NCBI GenBank assembly: GCA_010015675.1
Contig: ML977001.1
Span: 29,197 to 93,196, forward strand
Origin: Byssothecium circinans
Lineage: Eukaryota > Ascomycota > Dothideomycetes > Pleosporales > Massarinaceae
Direction of reading: 5' to 3'
DNA: 64,000 bases
Part shown: one piece after another, positions 26,562 through 37,000 of the stretch
Layout of the letters: every line of letters begins with the position of its first letter
How positions within the stretch are numbered: position 1 is the first letter of the stretch
Made by a program: the position numbers and the translations under genes
The notes under the pieces: model-generated
Database searches by the model: none
What the model was told of the DNA's origin: nothing
What the model saw: the letters and a program-made list of their open reading frames with translations, nothing else

Positions 26562-27786
26562 TACAGTAAAAAACCACCCTCGCCATCCCATCCCCATCCC
26601 CTGACCTCTCATCAAACGCCACAACATCCTCCAAAAGTCCAAACCCGCAAATCAACCCCACCGAGACCGGTCAGAACTAGGCCGCCCATGCCGCAGCCCT
26701 CGCCCGCCACAGCGCCATCATCCATCCCAAGACTCTGTAACCTTCCCGCCTACGTGCGGCGAATCAGCGCGCAGAAGCGGCGTGGGACAGGGGTTGGGGC
26801 TGAATGGGGGATTCGCGGGGCGGAGCCCAAACCTATGGTTAAGCGCCCGGGTCGTTGGGATGGACTCCGATGGAGGTGAGATGTCGCCCTGGGAGGGACG
26901 GGGCGAGGATTAACAGAGAGGATAGAGGAGAGGTCTGTTGTCTTGTGGCGGGGTTTCGTGCGAGATGTGATGGTGGCTTCTTCCTCTTGAAGGAAAGGAT
27001 GTAGATTCCACTGCTTGCTGTTGCAGGGCGCCCGAACCGCGCCCACGAGCCTTTCCGGAAAACGACAAGTGTTTTAGGAAGGAAAGCCACTCCTACTATC
27101 TACTCTAGGCTTTTTGCGGAAGGCCGGCATATTGTAACTCTATATATGTACGTGCCATGTGCAAGATGCTTTTGTTCCATCACGTGCATGACGAGTCAGA
27201 GGCCGATAAATCCTCCTGTCCTATCAACTTTCTTAGCGCTCGTTCCTCGATTTCGCAGATGCGCAGACCCCCAGGCCCCCAGACACCGGGCGCCTATTAC
27301 CGACACGGACACTGCGCTGATATTGTATTGTATAGCAGGGGTGTTGGTGGTTAAGTACAGGTACACGTCGTTAGCGCGGGAGGTGTGTGGTAGGGGTTGT
27401 AGAGGTACTCGGGTGTGGGCAGGTGGGTAATTGTGTGCGATTGTGCTGAAGGGAACCCGTTTTTCTGCTGAGTGTTTGAGTTGCATGGGTTTGTAGAAAA
27501 CGGATGGAGCAGGTAGGGAGTGTGGTAGGTGTATTGGAGAAAAATGCATCATACCTATACGTGCTACGTCCTCTCTCGCAATGGCGATCCTCCGCCTATT
27601 TTCCCGAGAAGCTTGACCACGAATCAGGAAGACTATTGGAACTGCCTACTGCACTCAGTCTATGAGCAATGTTAAAAGCGGAGATGAAGATCGTACTTCT
27701 TTTTCCAAATAGCACCTCACCTCCTCCAAACGTCGTCCTGATACCGGTAGATAATCTCGCACTGCCCTGAGATTCCCACGGGGGTG

Positions 27787-27861
27787 GCCAGATGAAGTTC
27801 CGTCACGTGAACATTGCTTAAATTGGTTAGCGCAACTTCACGTGACGGAACTTAATCTGGC
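27787..27861. repeat. 25-bp inverted repeat, 25-base spacer, CACGTG in each arm
   Basis: Left arm 27787-27811 and right arm 27837-27861 are reverse complements at 24 of 25 positions. The inner 17 (AAGTTCCGTCACGTGAA) are perfect. Each arm contains TCACGTGA. The 25-base spacer adds a few more pairings near its edges. It could be a hairpin in RNA or DNA, a pair of binding sites for a bHLH or bZIP factor, or the fused ends of a small inverted-repeat element. Confidence 0.85.
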
Positions 27862-30012
27862 ACGCCCTGTGGCAGAGCAGTGCGTAGAATTTCGGCACGA
27901 GTCATGAACTACAAGGTAATAATACTGGGAAGTCCCCAGTATATTGATATGCAAGATTGTATATCTGCACACCGCTGGTTACACAGAGTCTAACCTTCAA
28001 TCGCGATCACAGAACGGAACGTAATCTTGCAGCTAGGCAGTGCGATGAGGAGGCTGGATGTTGCTGGTTCTATTATCTTTCGACGTTATGTCAACGCGTT
28101 TAACGGTTGTTGGGAGGGCCAATCGATCTGCCAAGATGGTGTGAAGGCAATGGAATGAACCCGATTGCTGCAGGGGAGCCATGTGCGGAGGTGCCGAGAG
28201 GTGGTTGATCTTTGGGTGATCGCTCGGCTGTGATACGGTGACTGTTGACATGTGTTTTGGAGGCTGGTCCTGGGTGCGATGGGGTGTAGATGGGAGATGG
28301 GGACGTGATGGGCTCTCTGTATTCGAGGACAATTATCCAGGAAGTGATGGTCCAAAGTGAGCTATTGACAGGTCTCGGATATTGCTGGCCAAGTGAAAAG
28401 TATTGGAAAGTGTTTGAACTTTGTGTAAAGATCGTGGTTTTGTTCTGCTGCGGGCCTGCGGTATTCGATGGGGTGACACCGAAACCGAGAGCGAACCCGG
28501 CTCACTTACCAGCTGTTCTCCAATTCTTCTAGCTTGGGTAGTTGTAACACTTTATTTCTGACTTGCTACTCCATACTCTTGCAAACATTTCAACCTTCCC
28601 AAAATCGTGTCCAGAATAATCTCTCCACTTTTGCTCTTTGTTCCACACCTTTTGTCCTTCAATCTCCTCTTTCACAATCTCACCAATACCAAAAACGTAT
28701 AGATTAACGTGAAAATGCTTACTATTGTTCTTAAACATCCCTTCTCGTTTCTCTGAAGCCACGTTTTTGCCTTTCTCTCGCCACTTCTGCCTTTTCTTAT
28801 CCAAGACGTGATGAGCGATTCCAATTTGCCGTTGTTTTTGCCAGGTTCTTAAGATAAATCTTCGATAAAAGAACTGTGATGGAGTGCAGTTGCATCTCAG
28901 CCCTTTCCAACCGATGCTGCCATCTTCAGTGTTGTTAACAGCTACTGAGGCGTTACATTCTTCCTCGGCTTCTATGTCTCGTGATGTGACTATGTGGCTT
29001 CCTTGATCAAGCCATCGTCCACGGTATCTGTTCTCGTTTGGGCTACTTTACATAAGTGGCGGAGCTAGTTGTTGCACTCTATGAGGTTCTGAAATTACGG
29101 ATTGTTTGCTCGATATCGCTTGCTCGGCGACCTTCACCGGCATCAAGCTGCGTACTGCGGCATCTCCTTCTACGGATACTGAGTCCTCCGTGAATTTGGC
29201 TTGGAGTGGCGATACGCGTGGAGTCCCTTTGCACGACTGACACTTACAATTGGGAAGAGCTTTGATGGGCTGGAAATGTTGCGGAAGTTGTGCATAAAGT
29301 CTAGTGGTGGAGTGCGGGGCGTGTAAGAGATCACTATGGTGTGTAGTGATGGGAACATTCTCGCAGGGATCATTCGTAGTTGAATGTTGCTGAGTACGAT
29401 GATGATCCCAGACCGAGATAAAGCATAGTTAAGTTGAGATAGTGCCAATGGTACGTTGACATATCTCTTACCATGTATTCATCTGTGTTACTTACCATTG
29501 GAATGACGACACTACCAAAACCAAAGTTTTATTCGTGCTTGGACCTTTTCAACAAGGTTCTTTTCACAGACACAACGCCGGCATCTGCTATTTCCCTGTT
29601 CACATCTCAGCCCCTTGGTCGCCAAACAAAAACTACACTACGAAGCCTCCCTTACATCTATCAACTAAACATCACCAACCTCGCCATACAATCGCCTATA
29701 TCACCGCATACATACCTGCCAAGCAGTGCTACCATGTAGCTGGTAATATTATACTCAACAATGGACGTGAGCCACCAACGCCACAGACCGTTCCAACTCC
29801 ATGGCTTTGAAGTGCCGTTTCGGGCAATGAGCTTTTGTTTATAGCAACATAAAATAGGCGAGAATCCTCTTCTCCAAATAAAAGGGAGTAAAGGAGGCTA
29901 TGATATCTTTTCCTCGAAAAAATATTCCACCATCCTTTTGCTCGCCCCCTATTATGAGTTTCTCAAACTGCAGAAACATAAGATTTTACCACTGAACGAC
30001 CGACCACCCAAG

Positions 30013-31157
30013 ATGTCAACAATATTCCGCGATCCACATACCTCCCAACCCTACTCCGTCCAATTCTCCGACCCCGACCCCCACCGCCCCCGAGCTCTCC
30101 ACAAAAACTGCACTCTCGCTCCTCCCCCACACGCTCGATCCCCTCCAACAAAAAACTGCTACACCTTCAGCCCCAGAGGTGTGCCATCCACCGGCACTCC
30201 ATCCACCAGTCCGTCCCCAAGCCCCAGTCCCAACACCTCCGTCGACGCAGCAGACTACTTCGACTCAAACAATTCAGACTACAGCACACCCCAGACTTCG
30301 CCAGCAACGAGCCGAAACCTGCAAACCAGCCCCGATACCCCCGAGAAGAAGCCACACTCAACATCACCGCCCTCACCCACCATCCAACTCCAACCTTTCA
30401 CCTCACCCGACGCACCCGCCCTAGCCTCGCTCTTCGACCGCTGTTTCGCAACCGACGAACTGCGTCTCGCTCAACACCTACCGCAGAACATCAGCCCTAA
30501 AGACCCCTTCGAAGAACGCCGCTGGCGCATCGGGCGGTTCAATAAAGCGCTCCAAGTCACTGGGAATCGGCTCGTTAAGGCTGTAGATACGAGTATTAAA
30601 GGAGGAGGGAAGATCGTAGGCGCTGCTGGGTTTTTCGGACCGGGTGGGTATCAATGGGGTGTTGACCCGCCCGGTGGTCGAAGTGTGCAGGTAGATTTGA
30701 GTGAGACGCTGCCGAGGCATTGGAATTCAAACGTGAAAGCTAGGACGGATAAAGTGTTCGAGGAGATGAGGGAGAGCGTGCTACATGGCGATTATGGTGT
30801 CTGGGGTATATCTCCCTTCCTCGCTTCCTCGCTTCTTCCCTTCCTCCCTCCCTAACCATACGTCCACCATACGAAATATAACTAACGACTCTTCCCATAG
30901 AACTCGCGCAGATTTTCGTCGACCCCGACTACCAACGCCAAGGCATCGGCAACACGCTGATGCAATGGGGTCTGCGACAAGCGGATCGAGACGGGTACCC
31001 GATGTATGTGGAAAGTACAGGCAGTGCGAAGGCGTTTTATGAGCGGCTGGGTTTTGTGACGAGAGCGGAGGCTTGTTTCGAGGGGGTTGTGGGTGCGGAT
31101 GGCGAGGTTTATAGGATGTATTTTATGGTGAGGGAGGGGGGTGCATGGGGGGAGTGA
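30013..31157 (+). CDS. GNAT-family N-acetyltransferase, 2 exons
   Basis: Exons are 30013-30805 and 30901-31157, joined at GVW/ELAQIFVDPDYQRQGIG, giving 349 aa. Residues 1-125 are a Ser/Thr/Pro-rich disordered leader. The GNAT domain starts near residue 128 (IQLQPFTSPDAPALASLFDRCF). The acetyl-CoA pyrophosphate loop is QRQGIGN, fitting Q/R-x-x-G-x-G/A. It is preceded by the beta4 strand LAQIFVDPDY and followed by YPMYVESTGSAKAFYERLGF, the usual beta5-alpha4 GNAT signature. The substrate is unknown. Fungal members of this shape are small-molecule acetyltransferases or orphans. The leader is long for the family, and if translation began later the catalytic domain would be unaffected. Confidence 0.88.
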
Positions 31158-31740
31158 GGGAGGCATGCGGGGATGAGGAGTGGTGTTCCTTTGGGGGCGT
31201 TGGGGTTTGTGAACGGGGAGTGGGATTTGATTTCAGCAGATTGCGGAATGCTCGTCCGAACTTTTAGATATAATGTTAGGAGATCCCACCAAGTTCGTTG
31301 TCCATTAAGAGCGTCAATGTTACTGCTCCATCTGAGCTGGGCGTGCCGTTAAGTGAGAGCTTGCTTCAGAAGAGGACTAGTCACGGAATGATCACGAGTG
31401 CTGAAGAGAATGTACTGGATTATACAGAGCTTGGATGCCATTAATGCTGGGGGGTATGTTGTGAAAGGCGACTATCAGTAGCCATAAACAAAATCTAAGC
31501 GAGATCTACATATGTACCCACTTGCTATTACCGTGATCCGCTGCGTGGCACCAATGCCCCATTCCACCATCCACATCTGGACTTCGTGAACGATGATGCG
31601 CCCCACGCCGAAAATGCCACTCTCCATGACCGCAAGCAACCACCTGAGATCGTTTGAATTGGCATGAATATACTATGTATAATCCTGCCAGGGAATTCAC
31701 ACGAGGCTTGTCCTCCATCCCGCCATCTCCATCCTACTCA
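31158..31740. other. Intergenic between convergent genes
   Basis: About 580 bases between the 3' ends of the GNAT and UBX genes. It should hold both 3' untranslated regions. No gene is seen. Confidence 0.5.
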
Positions 31741-33288
31741 CTACTCAATGAATTCGACCATCACACTGGCGTTTTTTAGCCCAGCTTCCTCGATGGTGGA
31801 ATCTAGCAAATCCATAAGATTCTTTCCCGTGAACACGAGGTCGAACGTGTAGCCCTCTTTCCCTTCCCAAGGGTGACTAGACTTGATCCACTCGTAGATC
31901 CTACGGACAGAATCGGACAATGCGAAGCGGCGAACGATAGGTCGGCCGGGACCACCGCGGAACTGGATGCGCGTGGTTGTGGTAGGATCGGTAGCTGGCT
32001 CAGTGTGTGGATTGTCGGATGCGATGAGATCAAATGGCGATGTGCCATTAGATGAAGGCTCGGCAACCGCTTCATCAGCTTTACCCTTGCCCTTGTCGGA
32101 CCCCTCACCCTTGGTGAGCGCGTCCGGATCTTCGACCTTCAGGCCTTGATTGTTATCGAGGCTATTCTGAAGTGCCATAGCCATCTGTTCGTCCTCGGTC
32201 ATGGCACCCGGATCCATTTTCTTCTTCTCAGACTTGCGCATCGCAACAGGGTTCTTTGCTGCAGCGTTCAGGCTGTATCGGTCGAGGAATTCGTGGAGCT
32301 GAGCGTGGAACTCTACAGGCTCAGGGAGAGGAGGTCCAGACCAGACCTTGACCTGCTCTCCTGTCCGCGGGTCGACGATGGCAATGTGTGGGTAGGCGTC
32401 GGGGCTGTCGCGGGCGTGGAAGTAGTAGTTCATGTACTCTTGTCCGCGAGGGTCATCCTTGGCGTACTGCATGAAGATGAAGTTCTCTCGCACAGTGGCC
32501 TTGATATCGTTGTTCTTCCAGATGTCCCTATTGAGACGCTGGCAATCGAAGATGGCGGGGTCTTGGATGTTGACAATGATCCACTTCTCTTGCTCCTTGC
32601 CCTCATCACGGGCGCGCTCCCACGACTGCTGGAACATGATCTCGAAAGGCGGTCGGAACAGCTCCGCAAGCATGTTCATCTTGTTTGATTGTTCGGAGGC
32701 ACCCCCTGTTGCTGTTGCAAGCTCGCGTCGTCGCGCACTTGAGTCTCCCGAGTTGTCCCAAACCGAGGTCTGGGCTGTCCGCTGGTTGAAGATGCCAGGC
32801 CTCGTTCCTGGGGCACGCCTCCGAGCAAGTTGTTCCTGCACCATGGCATTGATGGCATCTGGATCCTCGGGGCCCCAGTCTGCGTCTGGCCCGACCAGAG
32901 TCTCTGTCCGTCGGTCTATGGGAGCTCGTACTTCGTCCTGACCTTGGCCGCCACTGCCGCCTCCAGAGCCGTACATTTCTTCTTGTAGGCGACGGGCCAT
33001 GGCCTCATCATCTTCTGTGTTCGGCTGGAAGGCAGGTGGGGAGTTCGACGTCACGTCGTCGCCAAAGTCCATGTCATCGTCCGAGTCGATTTGTATGGGA
33101 TCGCGTGCGGCCGGGGTACTCGTGGCGGGTGGTTGAGATGCAGACGAGCCTCCGACATCGAGGTTCGGGCTGTCAAAGAAGAGCTGTATCGCCTGCTCGA
33201 GATTATTGTCAGTGAGCTGGAGGTATTGGGCAGCCTTGGTGGGCTCGCACGACGTGATTGCGCAGAAGTTGGAGATGGCTTCGTCCAT
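31741..33288 (-). CDS. UBA-UAS-UBX domain protein (Cdc48/p97 cofactor)
   Basis: Single exon, 515 aa. The frame is open further upstream, but the ATG at 33288 begins the UBA-like domain directly (MDEAISNFCAITSCEPTKA). Domain order is UBA-like (residues about 1-45), an acidic linker, the UAS thioredoxin-like domain (about 195-340, with KWIIVNIQDPAIFDCQRLNR and FIFMQYAKDDPRG), a UIM-like helix (EDEQMAMALQNSLDNN, near 375), and the C-terminal UBX domain (RIQFRGGPGRPIVRRF ... SVMVEFIE). This is the layout of yeast Ubx5 and human UBXN7, which link Cdc48 to ubiquitinated and cullin-ligase clients. In many UBX domains the p97-binding loop is FPR. Here the loop is not obvious. The gene is divergent from ECM29, another proteasome-pathway gene, with a 783-base spacer. 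Confidence 0.93.
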   Translation of the reverse strand: MDEAISNFCAITSCEPTKAAQYLQLTDNNLEQAIQLFFDSPNLDVGGSSASQPPATSTPAARDPIQIDSDDDMDFGDDVTSNSPPAFQPNTEDDEAMARRLQEEMYGSGGGSGGQGQDEVRAPIDRRTETLVGPDADWGPEDPDAINAMVQEQLARRRAPGTRPGIFNQRTAQTSVWDNSGDSSARRRELATATGGASEQSNKMNMLAELFRPPFEIMFQQSWERARDEGKEQEKWIIVNIQDPAIFDCQRLNRDIWKNNDIKATVRENFIFMQYAKDDPRGQEYMNYYFHARDSPDAYPHIAIVDPRTGEQVKVWSGPPLPEPVEFHAQLHEFLDRYSLNAAAKNPVAMRKSEKKKMDPGAMTEDEQMAMALQNSLDNNQGLKVEDPDALTKGEGSDKGKGKADEAVAEPSSNGTSPFDLIASDNPHTEPATDPTTTTRIQFRGGPGRPIVRRFALSDSVRRIYEWIKSSHPWEGKEGYTFDLVFTGKNLMDLLDSTIEEAGLKNASVMVEFIE

Positions 33289-34071
33289 GGCTGCTGTGGT
33301 GTTGGGAAGATATCTGTGTGCGGTGGAAGGTCTGTGGTGTTGTGCGTTGGGAAGTTGGCGCGAGAGCCCAGCGGTGGGGTATTTTCTACCACGACGCGTG
33401 AGGCAGAGGCGCGTTTGGCGGGTGCAGTCGCCCCCGACGGCGTGGAGTGTCTTCCGGTAAGGCCAAAGGCGTTTGAGCTGGCGAGAGGTCCCTTCTTGGT
33501 GACGGTGACGGTGGCACGAAAAGATTACTGCAGTTTTGGCGGCGAGGTGGGCGGAACTTGTTCGCAAATGCTGATTGTGTTGGTGAATGACAGTGAATAT
33601 ACGGCCGAGAGCGCTACTCTAGCTGTTGACCAGGTAATAGGCAGCGGTGGTGGGTAAGAGGCGCTGCGAGACGGAAGGCAATAGTTATTGCGTGTTTGGG
33701 TGAAGGTTACGAGATACAGGCACAGGCACAGGCAGAATGACTGCGTCACTCCTGCCCCGTGCGCAAACGTTGTTCCGACGCCGACCGGACGAGCCGTGGA
33801 GCCTCACCCGCTCAGACTGCTCTAGGACCCCTGCACGCAAATGGTGTGGTGAAAGTGAGCACTGAGCAGGCCATGTGGCGAGCGGAGGCAGAAGACATCT
33901 GACGAAGCCTGATTCTGATTGTTCAGCAAATCCCAGCGTCATCAGTGTTCTGCCTGTGGACTCCGACCAACGCACCGCGCAGTCGGAGCTGCCTGTGGCG
34001 TACGTTTGTTCATTACCGTGGGCTCCGCGCCTGTAACATCTCCTCTGCAGCACTCACTCTACAGATTCGCC
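33289..34071. promoter_or_regulatory. Divergent promoter region, UBX protein / ECM29
   Basis: Contains GGTGGCACG at 33510-33518, an imperfect match to the GGTGGCAAA Rpn4 element, and a CACAGG triplet-type repeat at about 33716-33733. Control of both genes by one region is plausible but not shown. Confidence 0.4.
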
Positions 34072-37000
34072 ATGGCCGGCCAAACACCAGAAGCGAAAGA
34101 ACTAGCCCTGGTCGGCAAGGTGGAGATGCGGATAGCTCTCGCCGACTCCGACAAAAAGCTGGAAGACCTGCTCAAGCTCTATCTCGCCCCTCTACTTCTC
34201 AAACTCGGCTCTGAGCATAGACCCGTGAGAGACAAGGTACGATGCATCTCACGCTGTTTGCCATCTCTCATTATGTCGTTGTGTTGAGCACCGCTGATGG
34301 CGGACTTCTCCTAGGTCATTTCAATCTGCCAACACATCAACACTCGCCTAAAGCCACAGTACGCATCATGTAACGCAGCAATCGATTGCCATCTAACGCG
34401 CTTCCAGGGAGATCAAACTACCAGTCGCGGCTCTATTGAAGCAGTTCAAAGAGAATGCCAATGTACCCCTCATCCGTCATTTCGACATATTATACGTCCA
34501 GCAAGGCATCTCAAGGCTCCCGCTTACTGACCGGCTCGAACTTTTACCTATTCTCATTCGAGGCATCTCGTCTGACTATGAAAAGTCACCACAGCATGCA
34601 TCTCAGCTGTTTCATCTGATTTTGCGGCTTTTGACCCACTTCAAGTTGCCTTTAAGGGGTAGCAAAGAAGACGACGAGTTGAGGTCCACACTTGGCATAG
34701 ATGACAATGACGCCTCGTTTCTATCCAATTGGTTCGGAAAACTGATCCTCCTCACTTTAGTCCGCCAAAGCAGTGTTGAGACAGGCTCATCAACGAGATG
34801 TCCAGGCCTCTCAGCAGAGGAGTACAAATTTCTTACTCTTCAGGGAAAGCCTGAGGCCTGGGATCCCAGTGCGGATGCTGGCTTGAATTTAACTGAAGCA
34901 AAAGCGCTTGTCACCCGCTTTCTTGCCAGTGGCATGTTTACAGACGCCGAGAAGTTCTTGCCTGCGCTCTTTGCATCGGCGGATACAAACTCGCGAATAT
35001 CTGAAGTTGGTGAAGATACCTTCAAGCGTGTCACTAGCTCAAAAGACATGGAGAATACCGACATGGTACAAACGCTACTACAGCTATACTTTGGATCCAC
35101 GGCACCAGATGGCCCTCTAGCAGTCAAGATACCTCTCCGGATCAGAATTCTCGGGGTATTATCCAAATCAGTAACCTGCACCACGTATCCGAAAGAAATT
35201 GCAAGAATTGTCGAGGAGGGTCTGCTGTCTCCTGAGTTGAATCCCACAAGCAAGACTACAGCAGGTAGAGAAGCTTCCAAATTTCGATCCGCCATCTTCG
35301 CCCTAGTCAATTTTGTGGCCCGGAGAGGTTCGGCTGAGCATCTTTCAACTATCGCTGAAGGCCTCGTGGGCAATCTCAGAGCATTCCTTCAAGATCAAGG
35401 ATGGCCTACGCCCGATCGAGACCAGGATATGGAGCTTCGTGGCTATGGCTACGAAACTATCGGACTGTTAGCCAAAGCTGCACCGGGAAAGATTCTGCTG
35501 GAGCCTAATTTGGACCTGCTTGGGTGGCTCTTCCGCTCATTACGAGAAGACGCGTCGGGGAAAGACGTTGCAGTTAGTATAGAAGAGGCGCTCTCTTCTG
35601 TGCTTAGTGTATTTGCAAAGCCGTTCGACGAATCGATACGACGAAAGTTCAGACAGCTACTCCTCCAATACTCGGCTTCAATTTCACCCTCCACAAACGG
35701 CCCTGACAAGCTAGTCCGTAGCACACGGTATGTTGCAACTCGATTCGCTAATAGGTGTTTGTCTTACCACGATGTGCTGGCTCGGTGGATAGATATCCTA
35801 TCCGTGAGTGGAGGAGCAGGTGAGAGGCATGAGGTTGTCGAAGAAGGAAGGAAGGGTCTCGACCCATACTGGTTCAGCATGTCAAATTCAATGCCCGGAC
35901 CTGACAGCGATCAAAACGACCTCTCCTTTCCGGACTTTGATGAACTGGTCGATTTCCTATTCGTTCGGCCAGACGAAGATGATGACGAAGACATGGATCT
36001 AGATGGCGACGATGCTGTCGAGCGAGCTCGAAGACTGCAACAGCGCTTTCCCGAAACGCTCGATACAGTCATCACGTTCACCTCCGAGGTTGCAATGCAC
36101 TCGGCACTAGTAGACAAGAACATCCGTGAGAAGCTCACAGAAGATTGGGGACGGAAATTGGAGACCTTAATATCTACGGATCTCCGGGCTCGCCAAGCTT
36201 TCCGATCATATGCTATCAGCACGTCTCACACACTTTCTCTTGCCACTGTTTTGAGAGCGAGCTTTGACAGGGTCACGCGAGATGAGCTGAGCGATATTGG
36301 TGACATTGGTAGTAACTTTGTTCGTCTCCTGTCGCTCTGCCCTGACAGCATCTGGACGAAGGCAGCATTGCTACAAGAGCTACGCGCTCTGGAGCCATCG
36401 ATCCTCTCCAACAATGCTAGCCGACGTCTGGCTGCTGCACATTCTTTTGGTCTACTGGCTTCGCATCTAGGCTGCAATCCAGAGCTCGTCAAGAAGTCCT
36501 CAACATTGTTGTTCGACAAAATTAAAACATGGAAGACCGCCGTGGGTGCTGACATCAACGCAATCAGCGGCGCCATCACCGCTTTGGGTTACTCCTTTAG
36601 CCGATTACACTGGAGAAAGCCTATCACTGCAGCTGATGGTCACCCCGTGCTCCAGCTTGTAGAGATTGTCCTCGAAATCCTGCGAGAGTCCAAAGATGCC
36701 ACACTAAAGTCTGCGGTCTTCGCGTGCATCGACCAATTCAGCCTTTTTCACGTCATAACACCTGGAATCATCGCAAAATTCTCTAAATTCCAGGAAGTTG
36801 TCCAGCATATCTACGACTCTGCCAAATCAGGCACCACCAACGCTATTCTTGCTCTAGGTCACTTGTCAATGATTATTGAAGAGAAGAACGAGCCCGAGTT
36901 GAGCGATTACGAATTCGTTTTCGAAAAGCTGTATGAGCTCCACGAGGTACGACAGTCGGAAGTGCAGTTCTCTGTTGGGGAAGCATTGAGCTGCTTTGCT

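Larger units (their letters stand above)
25185..30012. other. 4.8-kb gene-poor stretch
   Basis: No frame here is convincingly coding. It holds a (CATC)5 microsatellite at 26542-26561, a 25-bp inverted repeat with one mismatch at 27787-27861, and a TG/CATG-rich patch near 25880-25900. The minus frame at 28529-28804 (Lys/Glu-rich) and the plus frame at 26328-26879 (proline-rich end) were considered and not accepted. It may contain the 3' untranslated region of the gene ending at 25184, non-coding RNA, or a decayed element. Nothing more can be supported. Confidence 0.5.

Noticed and set aside
26328..26879. Plus-strand 183-codon frame with proline-rich second half
   Set aside because: It includes the CATC microsatellite and a C-rich run. 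The first half looks non-coding, and an overlapping minus frame is equally open.
28529..28804. Minus-strand 91-codon frame rich in Lys and Glu
   Set aside because: It mirrors a T/C-rich plus strand, has no family resemblance, splice partner or clear start context, and is shorter than chance frames elsewhere here.
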